Shown: positions 17,952 to 26,050 of the stretch, one piece after another
Layout: the number at the start of each line of letters is the position of its first letter
Position numbering within the stretch: position 1 is the stretch's first letter
Assembly (NCBI GenBank): GCA_002841335.1
Contig: PHEY01000001.1
Location: forward strand, 964 to 64,963
Length of the DNA: 64,000 nucleotides
Reading direction: 5' to 3'
Origin: Actinobacteria bacterium HGW-Actinobacteria-2
GTDB lineage: Bacteria > Actinomycetota > Actinomycetes > Propionibacteriales > Propionibacteriaceae
Made by a program: the position numbers and the translations under genes
The notes under the pieces: model-generated
The model's input: only the letters and a program-made list of their open reading frames with translations
What the model was told of the DNA's origin: nothing
Database searches by the model: none

Positions 17952-18902
17952 ATGACGCAGCAGAAGTCCGAGCGGATCATGAATCTTGCGATCTGCCTGC
18001 TCATGTCGCGCCGCTATCTGGAGAAGGCCCGGATCCGGGAGATCGTCGAGGGCTACCACGACCTGTCCGACGCCGCCTTCGAGCGCACCTTCGAGCGCGA
18101 CAAGGACGAGCTGCGCAGCCTGGGCGTCCCGGTGGAGACCGGGAGCAACGACGTGTTCTTCCCCGACGAAGTCGGCTACCGGATTCGCCGGGAAGATTTC
18201 GAGCTGCCGGCGATCGAGTTCACCGCGGCCGAGACCGCCGCGCTCGGCCTGGCGGCCACGGTGTGGGAGTCGGCCACGCAAGCCGGGCAGACCACGTCCG
18301 CGCTGGCCAAGCTGCGGGCTGCCGGGGTTGATCCCGACCCGTCCCGGTTGGCCGCGCTGGCCCCGGCGATCGGTGCCCGGGAACCGGCCTTCGACACCGT
18401 CTGGGCGGCCTACGCCGAACGTGCCCCGATCAGCTTCAGCTACCGCGGCGAGACCCGACAGGTCGAGCCGTGGGCGATGACCTCGCGGCGAGGGGCCTGG
18501 TACCTGTTGGGCTACGACCGCGGACGCCAGGAAGCCCGAATGTTCAAGCTGGCCCGGATCGACGGTGCCGCCAGCCGGATCGGCAAACCAGGCAGCTACC
18601 AGGTCAGTGACACCATGGACGTCGACGCCGCCTGGACGCGGCTGGAACCGGCCGCCCCCGACGAGGTCGGTATCGTCGCGCTGCGGACCGGCCGAGCCCA
18701 CGACCTGCGTCGACGCGCGGTGCCGGATGAGACCCCGGTGCCGTCCGGCTTCGAGGCATTCGCGCTCAGCTACTCCCGCGCCGGTGACTTCGTCGCCGAG
18801 GTGTGCGCCCACGGGCCGGACGTGATCGTGCTGGCCCCGGCCGCTCTGCGGCAGGCCGTGATCGAGCACCTCACCGCTGTCGCCGAGGGGGTGCACCGAT
18901 GA
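17952..18902 (+). CDS. pafB: Transcriptional regulator PafB (HTH-WYL)
   Basis: 316 residues. The N-terminal winged-helix segment (ERIMNLAICLLMSRRYL...IREIVEGYHDLSDAAFERTFERD) precedes a WYL domain (SFSYRGETRQVEPWAM, then RRGAWYLLGYDRGR) and a WCX extension. PafB pairs with PafC to activate the LexA-independent DNA-damage regulon in mycobacteria. ATG 17952 is preceded by GGGAG and by a TAATCT hexamer near 17918. pafA, which normally precedes pafBC in proteasome-bearing actinobacteria, is absent here. Confidence 0.9.
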   Translation: MTQQKSERIMNLAICLLMSRRYLEKARIREIVEGYHDLSDAAFERTFERDKDELRSLGVPVETGSNDVFFPDEVGYRIRREDFELPAIEFTAAETAALGLAATVWESATQAGQTTSALAKLRAAGVDPDPSRLAALAPAIGAREPAFDTVWAAYAERAPISFSYRGETRQVEPWAMTSRRGAWYLLGYDRGRQEARMFKLARIDGAASRIGKPGSYQVSDTMDVDAAWTRLEPAAPDEVGIVALRTGRAHDLRRRAVPDETPVPSGFEAFALSYSRAGDFVAEVCAHGPDVIVLAPAALRQAVIEHLTAVAEGVHR

Positions 18903-19837
18903 CATCGGCAGAGCAGGTGTCGCGGCTGTTGGCCCTGGTGCCCTACCTGCAGCGGCACACCGACGCTGACGTGGACACCACGGCGGCCACCTTCGGGGTG
19001 ACCGGCAAGCAGCTGCTGGCCGACCTGAAGGTGCTGTGGTACTGCGGGCTGCCCGGCGGGCTCCCCGGCGACCTGATCGAGATCGACTTCGACGCCATCG
19101 ATGCCGGTCGCATTCGACTGTCGAACGCCGACTACCTGGCCCGGCCGATGCGGTTCAGCCCGGACGAGGCCCTCAGCCTGGTGGTGGCGCTGCGTGCGGT
19201 GGGGGAGTTGGTCGGTGACGACCAGGGCGACGCGGTGGCGTCGGCCCTGGCGAAACTCGAGGCTGCTGCAGGGGTGTCTGCGCTGCCCAAGGTGGCGGTC
19301 GCCGGCGGTGAGGCGGAGGTTCGCGACGTGCTCACTGCGGCTATCGATGCCGCCGAGACCGTGGAGTTCGACTACACCGATGCCGGGCTGCAGCCGTCCC
19401 ATCCAGAAGTGAGCCCGGTGCGGCTGCTGGTTCGCGACGGCATCGGCTACCTCCAAGCCTGGAACGCCGAGCGCGGCGACTGGCGTACCTACCGGTTGGA
19501 TCGGATCGTGGCCATCCAACGCACCGGACGTCGGGCCGCTGTGGTGGCTGAACCCCCGGTCTTCGATCCGGGCTGGTTCGAGCGCAGTGCTTCTGCCCGG
19601 GAGATCACCCTGGTCCTCGAGCCGGGATCGCGATGGCTGGCCGAATACATCCCGGTGCAGGCGGTCACCGAGCTTGCCGACGGGGTCGAGCTCGACCTGC
19701 TCGTCGCCGACCCGGCCTGGTTGCGGGCGTTGATCCTTCGGCTGGGCCCGGCGCTACGTGAGCTCCGTCCTGCCGAGGCGGCCGATTCAGCCCGGGCTGC
19801 GGCCGCCGAGGCACTGGCTGCCTATCGCGCAGGGTAG
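18899..19837 (+). CDS. pafC: Transcriptional regulator PafC (HTH-WYL)
   Basis: 312 residues from ATG 18899, overlapping the pafB stop (ATGA). The N-terminus SAEQVSRLLALVPYLQRHTD with TAATFGVTGKQLLADLKVLW is a winged helix; the WYL-type domain is VEFDYTDAGLQ...VRDGIGYLQAWNAE...WRTYRLDRI. It forms the PafBC heterodimer with the upstream product. The open frame extends upstream inside pafB, but the overlap start gives the family N-terminus. Confidence 0.9.
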   Translation: MTSAEQVSRLLALVPYLQRHTDADVDTTAATFGVTGKQLLADLKVLWYCGLPGGLPGDLIEIDFDAIDAGRIRLSNADYLARPMRFSPDEALSLVVALRAVGELVGDDQGDAVASALAKLEAAAGVSALPKVAVAGGEAEVRDVLTAAIDAAETVEFDYTDAGLQPSHPEVSPVRLLVRDGIGYLQAWNAERGDWRTYRLDRIVAIQRTGRRAAVVAEPPVFDPGWFERSASAREITLVLEPGSRWLAEYIPVQAVTELADGVELDLLVADPAWLRALILRLGPALRELRPAEAADSARAAAAEALAAYRAG

Positions 19838-19840
19838 GGT
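19835..19840 (+). promoter_or_regulatory. -10 hexamer TAGGGT before the small membrane protein
   Basis: TAGGGT overlaps the pafC stop codon and ends 6 nt before the ATG at 19847. This suggests a separate leaderless transcript for the small membrane protein and the tat genes. Confidence 0.45.
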
Positions 19841-19846
19841 TTCGCC

Positions 19847-20035
19847 ATGATCTGGGTACTGGTGTTCGGGCTGATCGCCCTGGCTGGACTGATCATGCTG
19901 GTGAGCTACGCGGTGTGGCTGGCGCACAAGGCGTCCGACCTGTTCAGTGAGTTGGAGATGCTGGGCCGGCGTGCCGAGGAACTCGCCGACCTGCTGAGTC
20001 AGATCGAACCGACGCCTCAACTTGAGGGCGACTAG
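19847..20035 (+). CDS. Small single-pass membrane protein, 62 residues
   Basis: One hydrophobic segment (residues 2-25, WVLVFGLIALAGLIMLVSYA) is followed by a cytoplasmic amphipathic helix ELEMLGRRAEELADLLSQI. The layout resembles a Tat A/B-type topology without sequence identity to it. It lies between pafC and tatA, where small unnamed membrane ORFs are found in other actinobacteria. Function unknown. Confidence 0.7.
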   Translation: MIWVLVFGLIALAGLIMLVSYAVWLAHKASDLFSELEMLGRRAEELADLLSQIEPTPQLEGD

Positions 20036-20072
20036 GCTTGGCCGGCGTTCGCAGGCGTCGAAGGAGGCGGTA

Positions 20073-20327
20073 ATGCCCAACGGGTGGGAATGGGCGATCC
20101 TGGTGCTGATCGCTGTGCTGCTGATCGGTGGCGCCCGGTTGTCCGGGATCAGTCGGGACGCCGTCGAAAGCAGCTCCGAACTTGAGGAAGCGCCGACCGA
20201 AAGCGCCGAGCCGAAGAGTCCGAGTTCACCGGCCTCTGCCGTCCTGGCCGCACCGGAATCCACGAGCACACCGGGTTCATCCGCCCCGGTCGGCGACGAG
20301 CCGGCCCCGCCGACCGAGACCGACTGA
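20073..20327 (+). CDS. tatA: Twin-arginine translocase subunit TatA, degenerate
   Basis: 84 residues from ATG 20073, with AAGGAGG at 20061-20067. MPNGWEWAILVLIAVLLIGG is the membrane helix. Normal TatA continues with FG, then KKLPxxARxLGxSxRxFK; here it is GGARLSGISRDAVESSSELE. The hinge Phe is lost, the helix is acidic rather than basic, and the tail is Ser/Pro/Glu-rich. The identification rests mainly on position next to tatC and on the first helix. Whether it can work as TatA is uncertain; another TatA/TatB may be encoded elsewhere. Confidence 0.7.
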   Translation: MPNGWEWAILVLIAVLLIGGARLSGISRDAVESSSELEEAPTESAEPKSPSSPASAVLAAPESTSTPGSSAPVGDEPAPPTETD

Positions 20328-20333
20328 GAGCCG

Positions 20334-21152
20334 ATGGCCACATTGAGTTCGCGGCTGGCCTGGCTGCGGCCGCCGAAGCCGACCGTCGATGGGGTGATGA
20401 CTCTCTCCGACCACCTGCGAGAGTTGCGCTACCGGGTGATCGTGTCCGCGCTCGCGATCGCGCTGGGTGCGATCGCCTCGGGAATCTGGTACCAGCAGTT
20501 GTACCTGGTGATGATGCGGCCCTACGTGCTGGCCACCGAGATGCTCAAGCAGAGCAACCCTGATCTGAACGCCACCACGGTGATCTCCGGGGTGACCGCA
20601 CCGTTCATGTTGGTGATGCAGATCGCCGTCGTGGCCGGACTCGTGCTGTCCAGCCCGATCTGGCTCTACCAGCTGTGGGCCTACATCGCTCCGGCGTTGC
20701 TGGCCAAGGAGAAGAAGTATGCGCTCGGCTTTCTGGCCGCGGCGATTCCGTTGTTCCTGTTCGGCGTTGTGGTGGGCTATTACATCCTGCCCCAAGGCAT
20801 CTCGGTACTGCTGGCGTTCACGCCCAGCTCGGTGACCAACTTGTTGGACATCAACGACTTCCTCAAACTCACCCTGCAACTCATGGTGGTTTTCGGACTG
20901 GGCTTCCTGATGCCGGTGGTGATCGTCGGAGCGAACCTGATGGGGGTGGTGACCGCCAAGCAGTTGGCGAGAGCGCGCACCTATGTGATCTTCGGCATCT
21001 TCGTGTTCGGCGCGGTCGCCACCCCGAGCAGTGACCCCTTCTCCATGTTGGCCCTCGCCATTCCGATGACCGTGCTCTACCTTGTCGCAGAAGTCATCTG
21101 TCACATCAACGACCGGCGCAAGGCCGGCAGGACGGCCGAGGTGGAGACGTGA
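20334..21152 (+). CDS. tatC: Sec-independent protein translocase TatC
   Basis: A 272-residue polytopic membrane protein that recognises twin-arginine signal peptides. The N-terminal signature MTLSDHLRELRYRVIVSAL carries the conserved cytoplasmic Glu/Arg; six hydrophobic segments follow, including PIWLYQLWAYIAPALLAKEKK and FGLGFLMPVVIV. It starts 6 nt after tatA and overlaps the next gene by four bases. Confidence 0.95.
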   Translation: MATLSSRLAWLRPPKPTVDGVMTLSDHLRELRYRVIVSALAIALGAIASGIWYQQLYLVMMRPYVLATEMLKQSNPDLNATTVISGVTAPFMLVMQIAVVAGLVLSSPIWLYQLWAYIAPALLAKEKKYALGFLAAAIPLFLFGVVVGYYILPQGISVLLAFTPSSVTNLLDINDFLKLTLQLMVVFGLGFLMPVVIVGANLMGVVTAKQLARARTYVIFGIFVFGAVATPSSDPFSMLALAIPMTVLYLVAEVICHINDRRKAGRTAEVET

Positions 21153-22099
21153 GCCAGCACCGACACGGCTCGACCATGACCTTGGTGGTCAACCCGTCGG
21201 CCGGACGCGGACGGACAGCGAAGCTGCTGCCCAAGGTGACCGCTGCGTTGGTGGCGGGGCTGCCGTCCGACACGGTGAAGGTGATCCAGACCAGCAGCGC
21301 AGCGGAGTCCAAGGCTCGCTGTGCCGAGGTCGTGCGGGCCGCGCAGGCGACCGCCTCGGACACCCGTCGCGACTCGCTGGTGGTGATGGGCGGCGACGGG
21401 ATGATGCACATCGGCCTCAACGCCGCGGCGCAGACCGAGGTGCCCCTAGGCCTGATTCCCGGCGGACGCGGCAACGACTTCTGCCGTGGCGTGGGCGTCC
21501 CGACCGATGCGTTGGCGGCGGTGCAGGCGATCGTCGACGGCGTGGTCCGGCGCATCGATCTGGCCTCGGTCACCGGAAAGCTGGTCGACGGCACCGATCA
21601 CCGGTGGGTGGGCTGCATCGTGTCCACCGGCTTCGACGGCCGGGTCGGCTACCGCGCAGACCACATGAAGCGAAGCTACGGCGGGTTGGAGTACGTCATC
21701 GCCACGCTCGCCGAACTGCGCACCTTCGAGCCGCTGAACTACCGCATTCTGATCGACGGCGTGCCGCGAGAGCAGACCGCGATGTTCATCGCCGTCGGCA
21801 ACTCGGCCTACTACGGCGGCGGGATGCAGGCGTGCCCGACCGCGGAACTCAACGACGGCCTGCTCGACCTGACCGTGATCAACCCGGTCAGCCGCGCCAC
21901 CTTGGTGCGACTGCTGCCCACGATGTTCACCGGTGGCTTCGTGAACGACCCCGCGGTGGAGTTGCTGCGGGCCACCGAGGTCGTCCTCGACGGCGACGGA
22001 CTGTACGCGATGGCCGACGGCGAGGAGTTGGGCCCGGTGCCGGTCACCGTCCGGGCGGTCCGGGAAGCGCTGAGCGTCTACGTCCCGGCGCCACGATGA
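21149..22099 (+). CDS. Diacylglycerol/lipid kinase (DagK/YegS family)
   Basis: 316 residues. The catalytic N-terminal domain has VVNPSAGRGR, VMGGDGMMHIGLNA (GGDG nucleotide motif) and GLIPGGRGNDFCR; the C-terminal beta-sandwich has YYGGGMQACPTAELNDG and a closing DGEELGPVP segment. It likely phosphorylates diacylglycerol or a related lipid and recycles it into phospholipid. The start overlaps tatC and its stop overlaps helY (ATGA), so the gene is inserted into the usual tatC-helY junction in a translationally coupled way. Confidence 0.9.
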   Translation: MSQHRHGSTMTLVVNPSAGRGRTAKLLPKVTAALVAGLPSDTVKVIQTSSAAESKARCAEVVRAAQATASDTRRDSLVVMGGDGMMHIGLNAAAQTEVPLGLIPGGRGNDFCRGVGVPTDALAAVQAIVDGVVRRIDLASVTGKLVDGTDHRWVGCIVSTGFDGRVGYRADHMKRSYGGLEYVIATLAELRTFEPLNYRILIDGVPREQTAMFIAVGNSAYYGGGMQACPTAELNDGLLDLTVINPVSRATLVRLLPTMFTGGFVNDPAVELLRATEVVLDGDGLYAMADGEELGPVPVTVRAVREALSVYVPAPR

Positions 22100-24810
22100 G
22101 TTACTTGGCCGAGTTCGCCGCCGGCTATCCCTTCGCCCTCGACGACTACCAAGTGCTCGCTTGTGAGCACCTCGATGCCGGCAGCGGCGTCCTGGTGGCC
22201 GCGCCGACCGGTGCCGGCAAGACCGTGGTGGGGGAGTACGCGGTACACGTGGCCCTCAAAACCGGCCGAAAGTGCTTCTACACCACCCCGATCAAGGCGC
22301 TGAGCAACCAGAAATACCACGATCTGTGCCTGCGCTACGGGGAGTCGTCGGTTGGCCTGCTGACCGGCGACACCAGCATCAACTCCGAGGCGCCGATTGT
22401 GGTGATGACCACTGAAGTGCTGCGCAACATGATCTATGCCGCCTCCTCGACGCTGGGCGGGCTGGGCTACGTGGTGATGGATGAGGTTCACTACCTCGCC
22501 GATCGCTCCCGCGGGGCGGTCTGGGAGGAAGTGATCATCTCCTTGGCCGAGTCGGTGCAACTGGTGGCGCTGTCGGCCACCGTGAGCAATGCCGAGGAGT
22601 TCGGTGACTGGCTGGACGAGGTGCGTGGCGGCGTCGAGGTGGTGGTCACCGAGCGACGCCCGGTGCCGCTCTACCAACACGTCCTGGTGGGACGACGGTT
22701 GCTGGAGTTGTTCGTCGGCAACGATGTGAACCCCGAACTGCTGGCGATCGCCAAGGAAGAGACCCGCAACCAGCGCGACGACAGCCGCCGTCCGCGTGGA
22801 CGCTCGGGCAACGGGCGACGAACGGTCGGCTACGGCTCAGGACGTTACGGCGGCGCGGCCGCCCGCACCCGACTGGAGACCTCCCGCCACTTGGTGCCGC
22901 GCCGTGACGGGGCGATCGAGCGACTGGGGGCAGCGGGCTTGCTGCCGGCGATCTACTTCATCTTCTCCCGGCAGGGTTGCGACACCGCGGTGGGGCAGTT
23001 GATGAACTCCGGGCTGCGGCTGACCAACGCCGACGAGCGCACCCAACTGCAGGCGATCGCGCGCCGGCACACGGCCGGACTGAGCGTGTATGACCTGGCC
23101 GCCTTGGACTACGACAGTTTTCTGGCCGCCTTCACCGCCGGTATTGCCGCTCACCACGCCGGGCTGCTGCCGGCGTTCAAGGAGGCGGTGGAGGAGGGCT
23201 TCGTTCGTGGCCTGGTGAAGGTGGTGTTCGCCACCGAGACCCTCGCCCTGGGCATCAACATGCCGGCGCGCAGCGTGGTGCTGGAGAAGTTGGTCAAGTT
23301 CAACGGCGAAGCCCACGCCGACATCACTGCCGGGGAGTTCACCCAGCTGACCGGCCGGGCCGGGCGCCGCGGCATCGACACCGAAGGTCACGCGGTGATC
23401 TGTTGGCAGCCCGGGCTCGATCCTCGGGCATTGGCGGGGTTGGCCTCCCGGCGCACCTATCCGCTGCGTTCCAGCTTCCAGCCCACCTACAACATGGCGG
23501 TCAACCTGGTGGCCACCGTCGGTCGCGAGCGCGCCCGGACGCTGCTGGAGCAGTCCTTCGCCCAATTCCAGTCCGACCGGTCGGTGGTCGGCCTGGCCCG
23601 CTCGATCACCGCCAACAAGGCCCGGATCGCGGCCGATTGGAGTGAGGTCGCCTGTGACCGCGGCGACGCCGAAGGCTACTTCCGGCTGCGCGGACGCATC
23701 TCCGCGCTGGAGGCTGAGGCTGCCCGGCTGCGGCGCTCGGACCGGCGCGCCGAAGCCCTCCAGGTGATGGCGACGCTGAAGGTGGGCGACATCATCGACA
23801 TCCCGGCCAAGCGTCACCGCGGCTGGGCGGTTGTGGTCGAGACCGGCCGCAGCATGGACGGCCCGACCGTGCTCACCGCCGATCGGCAGGTGAAGCGGCT
23901 GAGCGTGGTCGACTTCCCCGAGCCGCCGACCGTGGCCGGACGAGTGAAGGTGCCCAAGCATTTCGATCTGCGTTCGCCGGCCTCCCGACGCAACCTGGCC
24001 GCCGCTTTGCGGCAGCGGGTGGAGTCCGACCAGTTCGCTCCGCCGATCAACGCCACCGGCGCGGACGCCGAGGCGATGGCCCGGGTGGGTGAGCTTCGCG
24101 CCGAGCTGAAGGCCCATCCGGTGCATTCCTGCCCCGACCGTGAGACCCACGCCCGCTACGCCGAGGCTGCGCTGCGGGCCGAGCGGGACAACGAGAGTCT
24201 GCAGGCTCAGGCGGACCGGCGTACCAACACCATCGCGGTGCGCTTCGACCGGATCTGTTTAGTGTTGGAGTCGCTGGGCTATTTGAACGACGGCGGCACC
24301 GCGGTCACTGACTCGGGACGGATGCTGGCGCGGCTGTACTCCGAGCTGGATCTGGTGACCGCCGAGGCGATCCGCGAGGGCGTCTTCGACGGTCTCAGCG
24401 CAGCGCAGCTGGCCGCGGTGATCTCCTGTCTGGTGTTCGAAGCCCGCGGCGACCGCCGTGAGCCGGCCCGGATGCCGGATCGCGCCAGCGAGGCCGCCGG
24501 AATCCAGCTGCGCAAGGTGTGGCGCTCGGTGTGCATGACCGAGCGTGATCATCGCCTGCCCAGCGCAGCTGAGCCTGAGATCGGGTTCGCCGAGGCCATT
24601 CACGCCTGGGTCGGGGGAGCAGAGCTCGCCGACGTCCTGGCCATTTCGGGGTTGACCGCCGGAGACTTCGTCCGGTGGGCTCGGCAGGTGGCCGATGCTA
24701 CCGGCCAGCTGGCCGATGCCGCCGGCGGTGGTCCGCTCCGACAGGTGGCCAGGGAAGCGATCTTCCGCACCCGCCGCGGTGTCGTCGATGCCGCGCCGTT
24801 GGAGGATTAG
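22096..24810 (+). CDS. helY: DEVH-box RNA helicase HelY (Ski2/Mtr4-like)
   Basis: 904 residues. RecA-like domain 1 has the Q region, Walker A APTGAGKTVV (GKT at about 41-43), TTPIKALSNQK, and DEVH at about 129-132 followed by LSATVSN. An Arg/Gly-rich insertion (RRPRGRSGNGRR) sits between the RecA domains. Domain 2 has FATETLALGINMPARSV and QLTGRAGRRGIDTEG. A large C-terminal region (about 500-904) matches the Ski2-like arch/helical region. Likely RNA processing or decay. The frame is open for 1 kb upstream, but that is shadow sequence of tatC and the kinase; the MSYLAEFAAGYPF start is canonical. Confidence 0.92.
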   Translation: MSYLAEFAAGYPFALDDYQVLACEHLDAGSGVLVAAPTGAGKTVVGEYAVHVALKTGRKCFYTTPIKALSNQKYHDLCLRYGESSVGLLTGDTSINSEAPIVVMTTEVLRNMIYAASSTLGGLGYVVMDEVHYLADRSRGAVWEEVIISLAESVQLVALSATVSNAEEFGDWLDEVRGGVEVVVTERRPVPLYQHVLVGRRLLELFVGNDVNPELLAIAKEETRNQRDDSRRPRGRSGNGRRTVGYGSGRYGGAAARTRLETSRHLVPRRDGAIERLGAAGLLPAIYFIFSRQGCDTAVGQLMNSGLRLTNADERTQLQAIARRHTAGLSVYDLAALDYDSFLAAFTAGIAAHHAGLLPAFKEAVEEGFVRGLVKVVFATETLALGINMPARSVVLEKLVKFNGEAHADITAGEFTQLTGRAGRRGIDTEGHAVICWQPGLDPRALAGLASRRTYPLRSSFQPTYNMAVNLVATVGRERARTLLEQSFAQFQSDRSVVGLARSITANKARIAADWSEVACDRGDAEGYFRLRGRISALEAEAARLRRSDRRAEALQVMATLKVGDIIDIPAKRHRGWAVVVETGRSMDGPTVLTADRQVKRLSVVDFPEPPTVAGRVKVPKHFDLRSPASRRNLAAALRQRVESDQFAPPINATGADAEAMARVGELRAELKAHPVHSCPDRETHARYAEAALRAERDNESLQAQADRRTNTIAVRFDRICLVLESLGYLNDGGTAVTDSGRMLARLYSELDLVTAEAIREGVFDGLSAAQLAAVISCLVFEARGDRREPARMPDRASEAAGIQLRKVWRSVCMTERDHRLPSAAEPEIGFAEAIHAWVGGAELADVLAISGLTAGDFVRWARQVADATGQLADAAGGGPLRQVAREAIFRTRRGVVDAAPLED

Positions 24811-24866
24811 CCCCCAGCGAGGTGTCCGAGGGGTTCGCGGCGGAACGGTCTGGGCGCTGAGGTCGC

Positions 24867-24872
24867 TAGCCT
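24867..24872 (+). promoter_or_regulatory. -10 hexamer TAGCCT before hisF
   Basis: TAGCCT ends 6 nt before the ATG at 24879; no ribosome-binding site lies between them. Confidence 0.5.
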
Positions 24873-24878
24873 TGAACC

Positions 24879-25640
24879 ATGTCACTCGCCATCAGGGTCA
24901 TTCCGTGTCTGGACGTCCATGACGGCCGGGTGGTCAAAGGGGTCAACTTCCTGAACCTGCGCGATGCCGGTGACCCGGTCGAGTTGGCAGCGGCCTACGG
25001 ACGTGCGGGCGCCGACGAACTGGTTTTCCTCGACATCTCGGCCTCCTCCGAGGGTCGGGCGACCACCTTCGACATGGTGCGTCGCACGGCAGAGACGGTG
25101 TTCATTCCGCTCGCGGTGGGCGGGGGAGTGCGCAGTGTCGAAGACGTCGACACGCTGCTGCGTACCGGCGCGGACAAGGTGGGCATCAACACCGGCGCGA
25201 TCACCCGCCCGGCCGTGATCGACGAGATCGCCCACCGGTTCGGCAATCAGGTGCTGGTGCTGTCGTTGGACGCGCGCCGGGAAGCCGGGCAGCCGTCCGG
25301 CTTCGGGGTCACCACGCACGGCGGACGCCAAGCGGCCGGGCTGGACGCGATCGCCTGGGTCAAGGAGGCCACCGAGCGTGGCGCGGGGGAGATCCTGCTC
25401 AACTCGATGGACGCCGACGGCACCACCGACGGGTTCGATGTGGAGATGATCGCCGCGGTGAAGGCTGTGGTCGACGTCCCGGTGATCGCCTCGGGTGGCG
25501 CTGGCACTGTCGACCATTTCGTCGCTGCGGCCCAGGCCGGTGCGGACGCGGTGCTGGCCGCCAGCGTCTTCCACTACGGGACGCTGTCCATCGCTGAGGT
25601 GAAGGCGGGTCTGGCGCAGGCCGGTTTCCCCGTACGCTGA
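24879..25640 (+). CDS. hisF: Imidazole glycerol phosphate synthase subunit HisF
   Basis: A (beta/alpha)8-barrel cyclase, 253 residues, making IGP and AICAR from PRFAR with ammonia from His[20 protein letters not shown] carries the first catalytic Asp; [15 protein letters not shown] carries the second; phosphate loops GGGVRS and ASGGAGT are present. HisH and the other his genes are not in the window. The next gene starts 4 nt downstream. Confidence 0.96.
   Translation: MSLAIRVIPCLDVHDGRVVKGVNFLNLRDAGDPVELAAAYGRAGADELVFLDISASSEGRATTFDMVRRTAETVFIPLAVGGGVRSVEDVDTLLRTGADKVGINTGAITRPAVIDEIAHRFGNQVLVLSLDARREAGQPSGFGVTTHGGRQAAGLDAIAWVKEATERGAGEILLNSMDADGTTDGFDVEMIAAVKAVVDVPVIASGGAGTVDHFVAAAQAGADAVLAASVFHYGTLSIAEVKAGLAQAGFPVR
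25633..25638 (+). promoter_or_regulatory. Possible -10 hexamer TACGCT before the HIT gene
   Basis: TACGCT lies in the last codons of hisF and ends 6 nt before ATG 25645. The spacing matches the other leaderless-type starts, but it could equally be coding sequence of hisF. Confidence 0.3.
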
Positions 25641-25644
25641 AGCC

Positions 25645-26046
25645 ATGGATTGCCTGTTCTGCGCCATCATCGCCGGTGAGATTCCGTCCCGGCAGGTCTA
25701 CGCCGACGACGCTGCGGTGGCCTTTCTCGACATCAGTCCCTGGCATGCCGGGCACACCTTGGTGGTGCCGCGCCGCCATGTCGCCGACGCCTTGAGTCAG
25801 CCGGAGGCTCTCAGCGAGATCGCTCCGGCGATCAACGCCACCGCTCGGCTGCTCACCGAGCGGCTGGAGGCAGCGGGGATGAACATCCTGATCAACTCCG
25901 GCGCAGTGTCAGGCCAGGAAGTGTTCCACCTGCATGCGCACCTGATCCCGCGCTATGCCGATCATCCGGGCATGGCTGCACTGATGGAGCGCGACTCCGA
26001 CATCGACCTGGACGCGGTGCATCAGCGCATCATCGCTCAGGCCTGA
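25645..26046 (+). CDS. HIT-family nucleotide hydrolase
   Basis: A 133-residue histidine triad protein (HINT-like). The N-terminus CLFCAIIAGEIPS has the Cys-x-x-Cys common in this group. The triad is HLHAHLIPRY near residue 95, preceded by NILINSGAVSGQEVFH. It probably hydrolyses AMP-amidates or other adenylated compounds. Its stop faces the convergent SpoIID gene with a 4-nt gap. Confidence 0.92.
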   Translation: MDCLFCAIIAGEIPSRQVYADDAAVAFLDISPWHAGHTLVVPRRHVADALSQPEALSEIAPAINATARLLTERLEAAGMNILINSGAVSGQEVFHLHAHLIPRYADHPGMAALMERDSDIDLDAVHQRIIAQA

Positions 26047-26050
26047 GCGC

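Noticed and set aside
21082-22095. N-terminal extension of helY by about 338 codons
   Set aside because: It overlaps tatC and the lipid kinase in another frame, is Arg/Gly-rich, and the helicase has a canonical start at 22096.
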